64,000 nt of DNA from CAZBXE01 sp964496125 (GTDB taxonomy: Bacteria; Chlamydiota; Chlamydiia; Chlamydiales; CAZBXE01), in NCBI GenBank assembly GCA_964496125.1, contig CAZBXE010000011.1, positions 1 to 64,000 on the forward strand. Reading direction: 5' to 3'. Both the position numbers and the translations under genes were made by a program. The notes beneath the pieces were generated by a model. It was not told where the DNA came from, did not search any database, and was given only the letters and a program-made list of their open reading frames with translations. This document shows, one piece after another, positions 23,382 through 33,417 of the stretch (within the stretch, counting starts at the first letter, position 1; each line of letters opens with the position of its first letter).

Positions 23382-25265
23382 CTAAGCTGGGCCTTCAGAG
23401 ACAACCTGAGGTTCTAAAGGAAGTAAAGGACGCTCCTGCTGCTGCTGCGGTTCTGCTGGCGCCACCGCGCCATGGATTAACTCTGAAGCGCGTTTTAGGG
23501 CATTTTGCATCGAAAGATAAGGACGCTTCTCATCGTTAATAAAACAATTCTCCTTCCCAATCTCATCAATGATCCCCGCATGAGATAGTACCTCCCAGCT
23601 CTGCTCCTGCAAACCGCACGCAATCAGGTGGCGGCCCGAGCTGCGCAAATAATCTGAAAGTTGCCTAAGCGCAAGACAAGCTGTTGCATCGATATCGCGC
23701 GCATTTTTCAGGCGTAAGATGACTACTTTCGTACTCGCGTCATCCTCGGTTGTTGATTTTAAGGTGCGCTGGAAAATATCAGCCGCTCCAAAGAAAAGCT
23801 CCCCCTGCACGTTGATCACGCGAATTTTCTGCGGCTCTCGCTTATGAGAACTCTCCATCCTGTGGATCTGGCCTGTATCCTCAAATGTACACTCTACAAG
23901 ATGGGGAACGGCTGCTTTCTTAAGATAAAGGGTAATGGAGATAGCCACACCGATATAAAAAGCGACATCCAGCCCAAAAAAGAGACAGCAAACAAAAGTG
24001 GTGAGCATCACGCACGCATCGGAACTTGTTGCCTTCAAGCAGAGCAAAAATGTACGCTTATTTACAATATTTTTTATGTTAGCAAGAAGGATAGCAGCAA
24101 GGGCTGCGAGAGGGATCATCTCAACAAACCCCCCAAATAAAAAAACAATCACCCCTACAAAAACAGAATTCCACATCGAAGACAACCTTGTCACAGCCCC
24201 CAGATGGAAAAGCATGGAACTTCTCGAAGCGCTTCCAGAATTGGGCAGGGCGCATGTAAAGGCTGAGATCAAGTTTCCGATGCCAAGACCCAAAATCTCT
24301 TGGTTTACAGAAAGGCGCTGCCCCGAGCTAGAAGCAATGCTCCTAGCTACTGAAGCCGTCTCCAGCGTGCTGAGCAAAGAAATGGCAAATGCAACGGGAA
24401 GAAGCTTACTCAACATGCCATATTGAAAGTATGGCCAACTGAAGGGGAAAGCCGAGAGGTCCATGGTTCCCACATCTGAAACGACTGCCGTCCGGGGGAT
24501 GCCTACGCCAAAAAAGGTTGGTGCCTCGGCATTCCAACCAAAAAGATAGACAAAACCAACCACAAAAGCAAGCATGACTACGGCAGCAGTTACGGTAGAA
24601 ATTTTTTTACTCAACGAAACAAGCAACCCAAGACTCATAAAGCCGACAAAGGCTGTTGTCAAATTTACCTGCCTTAAGTGCCCCAGGATATAAACGGCCT
24701 GGTCAAAGAGTGAAGAGGGCACTTCTGGATTAGGAATGCCTAAAAATACAAATATTTGGTTGATAGTCAGTGCTGCAGCAGTCCCCATAAGAAAGCCGAC
24801 AATGACAGGGTCTGAGACAAAGTGGGTCAGCTGTCCTAGTCGGAAAAAAGCAGCTAGTACCTGTATTACCCCGATCAGAAGGCAAATCTGGGTCAATATC
24901 TGGAGGGAAAGCACCTCCCTCACCTCAGGACTCACGTCCCGGTAATAGGTAAAAAGAATTTCAGAAATGCCGTATTGAACCAAGATAGCAATCGCAGTAC
25001 TCGGTCCAATCACTGTATGGCGGGAAGATCCAAAGAGAGCTGCACAAAAAGAAGCAAAGATAGCAGCATAAAGGCCGCAGCTAATCGGCAAGCCGGCCAC
25101 AAGAGCAAAAGCCATTGCCTGCGGAAGGGTGATGAGCGCTACAGTAAATCCCGACGAGATGTCCCAAAAAAAGGAGCGTAGGGAATACCCCTTAAGATCC
25201 TTTTGGATCTCAAAAAAGGAGAGTTCATCGCCTAACTGACCATATGCCATATACTTACTGCTCAA
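23382..25265 (-). CDS. SulP-family anion transporter with STAS domain
   Basis: This 627-residue inner-membrane protein belongs to SLC26/SulP, which move sulfate, bicarbonate or other anions. About ten to twelve membrane helices cover residues 30-440, with the family motif GLYAAIFASFCAALFGSSRH near residue 90. A cytoplasmic STAS domain follows at about 475-590 (VINVQGELFFGAADIFQ, and VVILRLKNARDIDATACLAL). The start is TTG 25265 with AGGT before it; ATG 25250 is an alternative. The C-terminal tail is Pro/Gln-rich. The anion cannot be told from sequence. Confidence 0.93.
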   Translation of the reverse strand: MSSKYMAYGQLGDELSFFEIQKDLKGYSLRSFFWDISSGFTVALITLPQAMAFALVAGLPISCGLYAAIFASFCAALFGSSRHTVIGPSTAIAILVQYGISEILFTYYRDVSPEVREVLSLQILTQICLLIGVIQVLAAFFRLGQLTHFVSDPVIVGFLMGTAAALTINQIFVFLGIPNPEVPSSLFDQAVYILGHLRQVNLTTAFVGFMSLGLLVSLSKKISTVTAAVVMLAFVVGFVYLFGWNAEAPTFFGVGIPRTAVVSDVGTMDLSAFPFSWPYFQYGMLSKLLPVAFAISLLSTLETASVARSIASSSGQRLSVNQEILGLGIGNLISAFTCALPNSGSASRSSMLFHLGAVTRLSSMWNSVFVGVIVFLFGGFVEMIPLAALAAILLANIKNIVNKRTFLLCLKATSSDACVMLTTFVCCLFFGLDVAFYIGVAISITLYLKKAAVPHLVECTFEDTGQIHRMESSHKREPQKIRVINVQGELFFGAADIFQRTLKSTTEDDASTKVVILRLKNARDIDATACLALRQLSDYLRSSGRHLIACGLQEQSWEVLSHAGIIDEIGKENCFINDEKRPYLSMQNALKRASELIHGAVAPAEPQQQQERPLLPLEPQVVSEGPA

Positions 25266-25302
25266 ATGACCTAAAAATTGGTTTTTGCATACATAGCCTT
25301 AT

Positions 25303-25332
25303 ATTATACGAAAATCCCAATTTTTTTATGAA
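25303..25332 (-). promoter_or_regulatory. Promoter of the SulP gene
   Basis: On the minus strand a perfect TATAAT (25303-25308) has TTCATA 18 bases upstream (25327-25332). The transcript would begin near 25296, giving a leader of about 30 bases. It overlaps the divergent der promoter, so the two may compete. Confidence 0.5.
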
Positions 25333-25347
25333 AAATATTTTCCCCCA

Positions 25348-25356
25348 TGCTATACT
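25348..25356 (+). promoter_or_regulatory. Extended -10 promoter placing der as a leaderless transcript
   Basis: TGCTATACT at 25348-25356 is an extended -10 element. The transcription start would fall about seven bases later, at the der ATG (25363). There is no ribosome binding site in the CTCTTCCC before the ATG. Confidence 0.5.
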
Positions 25357-25362
25357 CTTCCC

Positions 25363-26712
25363 ATGATACAAAAAAAAACTACACTTGCTATCGTTGGGCG
25401 CCCGAATGTGGGCAAATCTGCCCTTTTTAACCGCATCTGCCAAAAACGAAAAGCGATTGTCGATGATGAAGAAGGGGTCACCCGAGACAGACTCTATGGC
25501 GATGCCGACTTTTATGGCCGCCCCTTCCAAGTGATCGATACGGGTGGCATCCGTCTCTATGGGGATGCCCCCTTTACTGATGAAATCCGCGTACAAGCAG
25601 AAATTGCGATTGCTGAAGCAGATACGATCGTTATGGTTGTAGACTCAAGAGTTGGTGTGACCGACCTTGACATTAACCTTGCCCGGATGCTTCTCCGCAC
25701 AAATAAACCCCTCTGCCTTGCTGTAAACAAGATTGACAGCGAAAAACAAGAGGAAACCCTCCACCAGTTCTATTCGTTAGGGATTGAAAAGATCCTCCCT
25801 GTCTCAGCAGCGCAAGGAACGAACATCTCTGAGCTGCTCGAAATGGCCCTCGAAACAATCCCTATCGCCTCCCCTGTTACAGAAGAACAGGGAACATGTA
25901 TTGCAATCGTAGGTAGACCGAACGTTGGTAAATCTTCCCTTGTCAATGCCCTCCTCAACGAACCAAGGTGCGTTGTCAGCCCCATCCCAGGTACCACACG
26001 AGATTCCATTGATATTCCTTTTACCTATGACGAAAAGCACTACATTCTCCTCGATACAGCGGGCATCCGCCGCAAGCACAAAGAACATGAAACAGTCGAT
26101 AAGTTTGCCTTTATCCGCACAGAAAATGCGATTGAAAACGCCTCCATTTGCCTCCTTATGCTCGATATCTCGGCAGGCATTACGGCACAAGATAAACGCA
26201 TTGCTAGCTTGATAGAAGAAAAAGGGAAGGGATGCGTTGTACTCTGCAACAAGTGGGATCTTGTAAAGGGAGTGCAGATGGAAGATTGCCTGCGAGGTAT
26301 TCATAATGAAGCCCCGTTCTTAAAATATTGCCCCAAAATTTTCCTCTCAGCGAAAACAGGGAGAAACCTGCAAGATATCTTTCCGATCGTTCAACAAGTT
26401 TTAGCTGAAACAGAAAAACGCATCACAACAGGCCAACTCAATAAAACAATTGAAAAGGCAATCCAGAAGAGCCATCCACCTATGATTCAAGGCAAGAGGC
26501 TTCGCATCTATTATACAACACAAGTAAACAGCCTCCCACCCACGTTTGTTCTCTTTGTGAACTATCCTCACTTGATGCAGGGGTCATATATGCGCTACCT
26601 GTTAAACCAGCTACGTGAAGAGTATAGTTTTACTGGCCTACCCATCCAGATGTTCATGAAGGGCAAATCCTCTGTCAACCCCTATGACCCCAAAGATGTT
26701 ACACACAAATAA
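25363..26712 (+). CDS. der: Der (EngA) double GTPase, 50S ribosome assembly
   Basis: Der is an essential GTPase for large ribosomal subunit maturation. The 449-residue length is standard. Two G domains are present: the first with GRPNVGKSALF (about residues 9-19), DTGG and NKID; the second from about 178 with GRPNVGKSSLV, DTAG and NKWD. A C-terminal KH-like domain (RLRIYYTTQVNSLPPTFVLF) ends the protein. CT703 is the Chlamydia counterpart and lies near the same clpX-mreB block. The gene has no ribosome binding site and may be translated from a leaderless message. Confidence 0.97.
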   Translation: MIQKKTTLAIVGRPNVGKSALFNRICQKRKAIVDDEEGVTRDRLYGDADFYGRPFQVIDTGGIRLYGDAPFTDEIRVQAEIAIAEADTIVMVVDSRVGVTDLDINLARMLLRTNKPLCLAVNKIDSEKQEETLHQFYSLGIEKILPVSAAQGTNISELLEMALETIPIASPVTEEQGTCIAIVGRPNVGKSSLVNALLNEPRCVVSPIPGTTRDSIDIPFTYDEKHYILLDTAGIRRKHKEHETVDKFAFIRTENAIENASICLLMLDISAGITAQDKRIASLIEEKGKGCVVLCNKWDLVKGVQMEDCLRGIHNEAPFLKYCPKIFLSAKTGRNLQDIFPIVQQVLAETEKRITTGQLNKTIEKAIQKSHPPMIQGKRLRIYYTTQVNSLPPTFVLFVNYPHLMQGSYMRYLLNQLREEYSFTGLPIQMFMKGKSSVNPYDPKDVTHK

Positions 26713-26721
26713 TCTCGGCCC

Positions 26722-29700
26722 CTAAAGTGTGGGGGTTGAAAGGAGCTGGAGGAGTTCTTCCCTGTCAAAGCGCTTGATAAAGCGGTGATCGTCTGCCCCA
26801 ATCACTTCTTCCATGAGCTTTCCTTTTTGCTCGATGATCTTATCGATCCTCTCCTCAAATGTACCCTTCGTCACAAGTTTAAAAACTTCAACCCCTCGCA
26901 TCTGACCAATTCGATGCACTCGGTCTGTAGCCTGACTCTCCCTTGCCTTATTCCACCACCTGTCGTAGTGGATAACAACAGAGGCTGCCGTGAGATCAAC
27001 GCCTAAACCTGCAGCTTGGAGAGATGCCACAAATACCTCGCAATCAGGATCGCCATTAAAACGTTTAATCTCTTCCCCCCGCCGCTGCGTAGCACCGCGG
27101 ATCGATGCATAGCCAACGCCGTTTTCTTGCAAGTAGAGTTCAAAAATGTCAAGCATATGAAGATACTGAGAGAAAACCACCACTTTCTGTCCACTCTCTC
27201 TGGCCTCGCTCAAAAGCTCTACAAAAAGATCCCATTTCCCTGACTCATATTGTTTGTACTCCTCTGGCCTCTTCAAAAACACGGCAGGATGGTCGCAAAT
27301 CTGCTTGAGATGAGAAAGAATCGCAAAAACATGCACATAAGGAATGGGGCTCTCTTCTTTTCTGAGTGTGCTCAAAACATTCTCTCTCTCTTGTGCAAGG
27401 GTGGCGATATAAAGTTCTCTTTGCATGGCCGACAAGCCGCAGTGCGCCACCTCTTCTACTTTAGGAGGTAATTCTGTGAGTACTGTTTCCTTTTTCCTGC
27501 GGAGAATGAAAGGGCGGATCAATTTAGATAAAAGCTCTTTTCTTTTCTCATCCCCTCGCTTTTCAATAGGAGTTAAGAAAAACTCGCGGTACTCTGCTTC
27601 CTGCGGAAAGTAGGTAGGTACGATTAGATCAAAGAGCGATTTCAACTCCCTCAATCTATTCTCAATCGGCGTGCCTGTGAGTCCAAGACGAAATTCTGCT
27701 TTGATGGCAGCAAGACATCCGTGGACAATACTCGATTCATTTTTTGCAATCTGAAGCTCATCAAAGATTGCAACCTCGAACGGAATTTGTTTCAATTCCT
27801 CAATTTCACTACGCAGAGTCCCGTACGATGTGAGCAAAACATCACAGTCGGTTGAGAGCGAACGGAGCCTTCCGTGATACGTCAGGACCGTAAATGAGGG
27901 AAGGTACTGCTGCAACTTATCTTGCCAATGATAAAGTACAGAGGTGGGGCAAACCACCAAAAAGCAGGGCCGCTTCCCCTCTTTAGCATAATGCTTCACA
28001 GAGGCCAAGAGACCCATTGCCTGATGTGTCTTCCCAAGACCCATGTCGTCACACAAAAGGGCGGATAGCTTGTGTTCATAAAGCGACCAAAGCCATGAAA
28101 GCCCTACGAGCTGGTAAGGGCGCAACTGACTGACGAGGGCTCCATGCTCTACAGGACGCTCTAACCGTGGAGAAAAAGGGATGTTTTCAAATACAGAAAG
28201 ACGCATTCTCTCAAGGGCTGTAAAGGACAAAAGCCCCCCCTCCCCCTTCACTACCTTTTGCTTTCGCAGCCAATAAAAACGGTCTTGTCTCAGATCGATT
28301 CTCCCTGCAGGAGAGCAGAAAAACTTTTTACCCTTAGCGGACGCTTCCATCAAGTCAGAGACATCTACGCTTCCCTTTTCTGTATCGTAACGCAGTTTGA
28401 GATCCCCACCACTTTCTTCCACGACCTTAAGCTTCAATTGTGAAGAGGCGTCTAGATGGGGATCAACATAAAAAGCAAAGGGCAATAAATGAGGCAATTC
28501 AGAAATAAAAAAGTGATCTTGCTGTGCCGGAGGAACGATACGCACTTCTCTAAATGCCTGCGGCACCTTAGAAAGTATAGGCAAGGGCGCAAACCCTTTT
28601 CCAGAAAGATAGACAAACTCATCAAAAAAGAACAGATCCTTTTTATCATACTCAGATCCAATTTCATACTGCGGAGTAACGCAAATATTTTTTCCTTCCA
28701 TTTCAATGTTGAGCCCTGCTCTTTTTACAGGATGTTCCTTTGTAAAGAATCCTTCAACGTAGGAAAGCTCTTTTTCATACATCCTCAAAAACAAGGACAC
28801 CTGGGCTCTTGGAACCTTAGCATCGATAGGAAAGGGAAACAAATTGTCTCCTTTTCCTTTTGCGAAAAATCCCACCTTATCTACATAAATAAAGGGTCCA
28901 AAATCATGCGTCTTTCCCTCTGTTTTGGGGATCTCTACCTTGGAGGTAAAGCTAAGCGTCCCATCTCCATCTACCTTGTAAGAGAGAGTCGATTCAATAT
29001 GGGTAAGGTGGCAGACAAAACCCTCTTGTTTTTGCAAGAAAGCGCGATTTTGAAAAACAAATGTGGACAGCTCGTTGCTCGGGATTACCATCTCATCTTC
29101 TGGGAAGAGGACATGCTCCAAAGGGTAAAATCCCTTTCCCTCCAGATAGGCAAAGTCTCCAAAAAAATGGGAATTTTGAGCCTGTAAATCTCCTTGCTCA
29201 AATAAGTAGGCGCTCATGTGCAAATTCCACTTGCGATCAAAGAACAGAAAATAAGAAAGGGACACAGGAGAGAAGTGAAACATCTTTTTAGAAAAGTGGG
29301 GTTCTAAAAGGGCGGTATATTTTCTAAGCAAGCCAGAAACTTCCCTCCCTTGATACTCCCTTTTCCAAACCTTTTTTTCCTTTTCTTTTAAGAAAAATCC
29401 CTTGCCATAGAGAAATAGGTAGTTGCCCACGTGTATGGCCTTCTTAAGCTCCTCATCGCTTGGACGAAGGGCTTCTTCCGCTTCTACAAGAAAAAAACCT
29501 GCTTCCTTGTCAAAAGTCGCTGACTTAAATGACAAGGTCGTTTGTCCCTCTACATATAGGTGAGTTTTTAAACCAGAAAAAGAAGGAATCAAACGTGCAA
29601 GGAGAGTTTCATCCATGGGAAGATGTAGGGTTATATCATCAAAGTCTGCCTGCACAGCTGTCGGCAAACCACGCTCATCTTCCATGAAGGATACCGCACG

Positions 29701-30318
29701 GAGCCTTCCGCCCTCTTGCAAAAGCATGAGCCACTTCGCAAGGTCAGACCAAAACGAAAGTTCAAACCGAAGCGAAGGACTAGGCCTACCGGCCCTCCAC
29801 TGCTCAATCTCCTCTTCCGAAAGACCTGAAAACTTGAGGGAAGTCTCCTCCGTCTGTGTTCTTCCCATGTGAAGAAGCTTTTTCACCATCTCCTTACCAT
29901 CTAAAGTCTTAGAACAGAGAGAAAGACCCGGAGCGCTCTTACAAAAATACACTCCTTCCTCCTTCTTCTCAGTTACCTCCAAAGTATCCCCGGTTTCTTC
30001 GAAAAGAGCGCAAAAATAAAGGTTCCAAAAACTTTCCGCATAACGGATATGAAGAGGGGGCTCATTGCCTTTCGTGATGGCAAAAAACGCAGCTGCTAGG
30101 TGCAAGCACCCTGAATCCGCTTCGCAAGAGCAAAAAAAATCTTTAACTCTCTCTCCTTCAGCAAACTGCATAAAAGCCCAGTAACGACACTGGTCGTGTG
30201 GGTCTTCAACTTCCACTTGGTATGTGGCAGAGGAGAATTCAATGTCCTTTACTCCCCCTTCGAGGAGAAGCTTTTTTGCCTCGGATCGCCATTTTGTAAC
30301 AAAAGATGGAATGCGCAT
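26722..30318 (-). CDS. SWIM-domain SNF2-family helicase (copy A)
   Basis: This 1198-residue protein has an N-terminal SWIM zinc motif at about 58-72 (FCSCEADSGCLHLAA), a long beta-rich middle region, and a C-terminal SNF2 ATPase over about 730-1190. Helicase motifs: I DDMGLGKTHQAMG (about 755), II FDELQ (Gln replaces the usual His of DEAH/DEAQ order), III LTGTPIENRL, V GLGVDLTAASVVIHYD and VI QATDRVHRIGQ. Chlamydiae encode two such proteins (CT555 and CT708). The role is ATP-driven DNA or chromatin remodelling; targets are not known. A TGCTACAAT extended -10 (30328-30336 on the minus strand) lies directly before the ATG. Confidence 0.92.
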   Translation of the reverse strand: MRIPSFVTKWRSEAKKLLLEGGVKDIEFSSATYQVEVEDPHDQCRYWAFMQFAEGERVKDFFCSCEADSGCLHLAAAFFAITKGNEPPLHIRYAESFWNLYFCALFEETGDTLEVTEKKEEGVYFCKSAPGLSLCSKTLDGKEMVKKLLHMGRTQTEETSLKFSGLSEEEIEQWRAGRPSPSLRFELSFWSDLAKWLMLLQEGGRLRAVSFMEDERGLPTAVQADFDDITLHLPMDETLLARLIPSFSGLKTHLYVEGQTTLSFKSATFDKEAGFFLVEAEEALRPSDEELKKAIHVGNYLFLYGKGFFLKEKEKKVWKREYQGREVSGLLRKYTALLEPHFSKKMFHFSPVSLSYFLFFDRKWNLHMSAYLFEQGDLQAQNSHFFGDFAYLEGKGFYPLEHVLFPEDEMVIPSNELSTFVFQNRAFLQKQEGFVCHLTHIESTLSYKVDGDGTLSFTSKVEIPKTEGKTHDFGPFIYVDKVGFFAKGKGDNLFPFPIDAKVPRAQVSLFLRMYEKELSYVEGFFTKEHPVKRAGLNIEMEGKNICVTPQYEIGSEYDKKDLFFFDEFVYLSGKGFAPLPILSKVPQAFREVRIVPPAQQDHFFISELPHLLPFAFYVDPHLDASSQLKLKVVEESGGDLKLRYDTEKGSVDVSDLMEASAKGKKFFCSPAGRIDLRQDRFYWLRKQKVVKGEGGLLSFTALERMRLSVFENIPFSPRLERPVEHGALVSQLRPYQLVGLSWLWSLYEHKLSALLCDDMGLGKTHQAMGLLASVKHYAKEGKRPCFLVVCPTSVLYHWQDKLQQYLPSFTVLTYHGRLRSLSTDCDVLLTSYGTLRSEIEELKQIPFEVAIFDELQIAKNESSIVHGCLAAIKAEFRLGLTGTPIENRLRELKSLFDLIVPTYFPQEAEYREFFLTPIEKRGDEKRKELLSKLIRPFILRRKKETVLTELPPKVEEVAHCGLSAMQRELYIATLAQERENVLSTLRKEESPIPYVHVFAILSHLKQICDHPAVFLKRPEEYKQYESGKWDLFVELLSEARESGQKVVVFSQYLHMLDIFELYLQENGVGYASIRGATQRRGEEIKRFNGDPDCEVFVASLQAAGLGVDLTAASVVIHYDRWWNKARESQATDRVHRIGQMRGVEVFKLVTKGTFEERIDKIIEQKGKLMEEVIGADDHRFIKRFDREELLQLLSTPTL

Positions 30319-30412
30319 ATAACCTAGATTGTAGCAGGTCTTGCCTTTTCTATCTCTCTTCTACGAAGCGTGCAGCCTTATGAGGGCAAGCGTGATTAAA
30401 ACTCCAAGGATT

Positions 30413-31618
30413 CTAAGGAAGATGGAGGAGGGTGCCTGCGCGCAGGGTATTCGTAGCTAAATTGTTCCTCTTCTTCAAAAGCTCAACATCCACATGGATC
30501 ATACGCGCAATGCCCCATAGCGTATCTCCGTTTTGCACAACGTACACCTTGTCCTCCTTCGGAGTCTCTTCCAACTTTACCTTCTTCCTAGATCCCATCT
30601 CGGCCATCGAATTCTGCTGCGAAAACTGCGCTAGAGCTGCGATATGGTTCATATCTTGAGGAACAGGTTTGCCTGAAAACTCATAAAGCTTTCTGGCTGC
30701 AAGATGCCACACTACATCACTGCGAGGGCTCTTTAAAAGATCGAGCGCAAATCTCGAATACTCCTCTGTATACTCATCCATGAGCACCAAGATGGAGATC
30801 ACATGGCGATCGTCCAGCTTCTTTTGTGCAAACTCATATTCCATTTTAACAAGCAGGTAGGCTGCTGTCTTGCTCCTATGTTCTAAGTAGTCAAGAAGAA
30901 GCGTCCTAAGAACCTGCTTTGAGTAGTCAGGTTTTAACTTCTGCTTTGCATAAAAGTGTGCAATCTCCTCATATGTGCCCTCAAGCAACATTTTTACAAG
31001 GTCTTGGGGAGAGGCACCTGTCGCTGTATGTTGTAAAAGCTGCTCAAAAGCAATGCATTCCGGTGTATGCAGAAATGCCTCTAGAAGCCCTTCTTGGGTC
31101 CCCCCTTTTTTTAGACGTTCAAAGAGCCCTTTGGCTGTGAAGGGAAACTTCTCTGTCTCGGCAAAATAGATGATCTTTGCATATTGTTCATCCTGCAGGC
31201 CGGGGAAAACGACAAGTGCTTCTTTCCCCTGGAGAGTGATCGTTCTTTTTTGCATCTGTTCCATTTTTACAGAAAGAGCGCGCTGCAAATCAAAATCATG
31301 AAAATTGACAAGGCAGGCTAGGCTTAAATCCCTTTGGGAATATCCATCCTCAACAAGGCGTGGGGCATGGAGCTTGGCGACTAATTGCTCGAACGGGAGC
31401 CCGGCATAATACTGTATCACCTCTTCATTGCTTTTCTCATCGGCAAAAAAAGACTCCTCTGTCAGCCAAAAGGGGGTCACTTGGTACAGTGCGTAGGGAT
31501 ACCACTCCTTGAAAGCCCAAAAAGAAAGGGTGCCAAGCAGTACAATGTTGAGTGCACCGCTAAAAAGAAGCGCACGGATCAAAAGTTCTGTTTGTGCTGA
31601 TGCTCCCTTGCGAAACAT
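30413..31618 (-). CDS. Membrane-anchored protein with C-terminal LysM domain
   Basis: This 401-residue protein has one membrane helix near the N terminus (about residues 14-36, ALLFSGALNIVLLGTLSFWA), a helical central part of about 300 residues that I do not recognise, and a LysM domain at about 355-400 (VYVVQNGDTLWGIARMIHVD, then NNLATNTLRAGTLLHLP). LysM binds N-acetylglucosamine polymers such as peptidoglycan, so the C terminus should be periplasmic. Its ATG overlaps the pckG stop by one base (TAATG), in an operon with mreB. That context suits a septal or cell-envelope factor in an organism with little peptidoglycan. Confidence 0.85.
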   Translation of the reverse strand: MFRKGASAQTELLIRALLFSGALNIVLLGTLSFWAFKEWYPYALYQVTPFWLTEESFFADEKSNEEVIQYYAGLPFEQLVAKLHAPRLVEDGYSQRDLSLACLVNFHDFDLQRALSVKMEQMQKRTITLQGKEALVVFPGLQDEQYAKIIYFAETEKFPFTAKGLFERLKKGGTQEGLLEAFLHTPECIAFEQLLQHTATGASPQDLVKMLLEGTYEEIAHFYAKQKLKPDYSKQVLRTLLLDYLEHRSKTAAYLLVKMEYEFAQKKLDDRHVISILVLMDEYTEEYSRFALDLLKSPRSDVVWHLAARKLYEFSGKPVPQDMNHIAALAQFSQQNSMAEMGSRKKVKLEETPKEDKVYVVQNGDTLWGIARMIHVDVELLKKRNNLATNTLRAGTLLHLP

Positions 31619-33417
31619 TACGTAAGCCTCTCTTTCAGCTTGTGAAGCTCTTCTCGGATTCCGACGGGTAGCTTATCACCAAAAAGGGTAAAGTATTGCT
31701 CTAGCTGTCTTACCTCTATCTTCCAGCTTTCTTTGTCGATATGAGTCAGTTCATGCAAGGCATCGGGTGCAAGCGAAAGATCCGAAATGTCAAGATCCCC
31801 CTCTTCAGGTAGATAGCCGATAGCTGTTTTTTGAGCTCTTCTTGTGCCATCAATGCGCTCAAAACACCACTTGATCACACGGATATTATCCCCAAACCCA
31901 GGCCATAGGAAAGAGCCGTCTGGCCCCTTGCGAAACCAATTCACAAAGAAAATGTGAGGCAGTTTCTGAGGGCTACTCATTTGTCCCATACGAAGCCAGT
32001 GGCCAAAGTAATCTCCCATATGGTAGCCACAAAAGGGAAGCATTGCAAATGGATCATGCCGAAGACGCCCTACTTCTCCAGCAGCTGCTGCTGTTGTCTC
32101 AGAGGAAACAGTCGCCCCTAAAAAAGTGCCATGCTGCCAAGAAAAGGACTCCATGACAAGCGGCACAACACTACTTCTCCTTCCGCCAAAGATAATGCCT
32201 GAAATGGGAACGCCTTCTGGCGTTTCAAAATCAGGGTCGATGGAAGGACACTGGCTTGCTCTCGTTGTAAAACGGGAGTTTGGGTGCGCTGCCTTTTTGG
32301 AGGACCCCTCCTGCCACTCTTCTCCAAGCCAACTAACCAAATGTTGAGGAGGCGGCGCCGTCATCTTCTCCCACCACACATCCCCCTCATCTGTCAGGGC
32401 AACGTTTGTAAAGATCGTGTCTCTACGGATCGAATCCATTGCTTTCGGATTGGATGCGTAGGAGGTGCCTGGAGCCACACCAAAAAAGCCTGATTCTGGG
32501 TTGATCGCATAGAGACGACCATCTTTGCCAAAACGCATCCAGGCAATGTCATCCCCTACAGTCTCTACCTTCCATCCTGGAATCGTAGAAGAGAGCATCG
32601 CTAAGTTTGTCTTCCCGCATGAGCTCGGAAAGGCAGCCGCAAAGTACTTTTTCTCACCCGCTGGACTTGTAACTCCCATAATGAGCATGTGCTCGGCTAG
32701 CCACCCCTCATCACGTCCTTGAACAGAGGCAATACGAAGCGCAAAACATTTTTTGCCAAGGAGTGCATTACCCCCATAGCCACTGCCGAAGGAATAGATC
32801 AGCCTTTCCTCTGGAAAGTGCACGACATGCGTCTTTTCCGGATTGCAAGGCCAAGGAACATCTTGTTCTCCAGGCAGAAGCGGCACACCTACAGAATGCA
32901 AACCAAGGACTACCTCTTCTTCTAGGCGGGGAAGAACGCAGCGCCCAAGCCTTGTCATAAGGTGCATATTGCACACAACATAGGGTGAATCGGTGAGCTC
33001 GATGCCTACTTTAGAAAGAGGAGAGGAAAGAGGTCCCATGCAATAGGGAATAATGTAGAGGGTTCGCCCTTGCATGCAGCCTTCAAAAAAGGCCTGCATC
33101 GTGCTTTTCATAAGCGATGGCTCTCTCCAATGATTGGTAGGGCCAGCATCTTCTTTACGCTTAGAACAGATAAAGGTCCTCTCTTCTATGCGAGCGACAT
33201 CTCTTGGATCTGACCGAGCAAGAAAACTATGAGGACGCAGCTTCTCATTCAACCGAATCCAGGTCTTTGATGCTATAAGCTTTTCTGCAAGCGCTTCAAA
33301 CTCTTCTCTAGATCCATTGCAAAGATAGACAGAATCTGGCTTGCAACGCCTTATCTCCGTATCTATCCAGTCGCTTACCTTTTCATTTTTAATGGCTTGC
33401 GAAAGGACGGGGTTCAT
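31618..33417 (-). CDS. pckG: GTP-dependent phosphoenolpyruvate carboxykinase
   Basis: PckG turns oxaloacetate and GTP into phosphoenolpyruvate, CO2 and GDP, feeding gluconeogenesis. The 599-residue length is normal for the GTP form. The P-loop signature FPSSCGKTNLAML, the metal-binding VGDDIAWMRFG and the NPESGFFGVAPGTS segment are present, as is the substrate loop RASQCPSIDP. The start overlaps the mreB stop by four bases (ATGA). The same mreB-pck order is found in C. trachomatis (CT709-CT710). Confidence 0.96.
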   Translation of the reverse strand: MNPVLSQAIKNEKVSDWIDTEIRRCKPDSVYLCNGSREEFEALAEKLIASKTWIRLNEKLRPHSFLARSDPRDVARIEERTFICSKRKEDAGPTNHWREPSLMKSTMQAFFEGCMQGRTLYIIPYCMGPLSSPLSKVGIELTDSPYVVCNMHLMTRLGRCVLPRLEEEVVLGLHSVGVPLLPGEQDVPWPCNPEKTHVVHFPEERLIYSFGSGYGGNALLGKKCFALRIASVQGRDEGWLAEHMLIMGVTSPAGEKKYFAAAFPSSCGKTNLAMLSSTIPGWKVETVGDDIAWMRFGKDGRLYAINPESGFFGVAPGTSYASNPKAMDSIRRDTIFTNVALTDEGDVWWEKMTAPPPQHLVSWLGEEWQEGSSKKAAHPNSRFTTRASQCPSIDPDFETPEGVPISGIIFGGRRSSVVPLVMESFSWQHGTFLGATVSSETTAAAAGEVGRLRHDPFAMLPFCGYHMGDYFGHWLRMGQMSSPQKLPHIFFVNWFRKGPDGSFLWPGFGDNIRVIKWCFERIDGTRRAQKTAIGYLPEEGDLDISDLSLAPDALHELTHIDKESWKIEVRQLEQYFTLFGDKLPVGIREELHKLKERLT

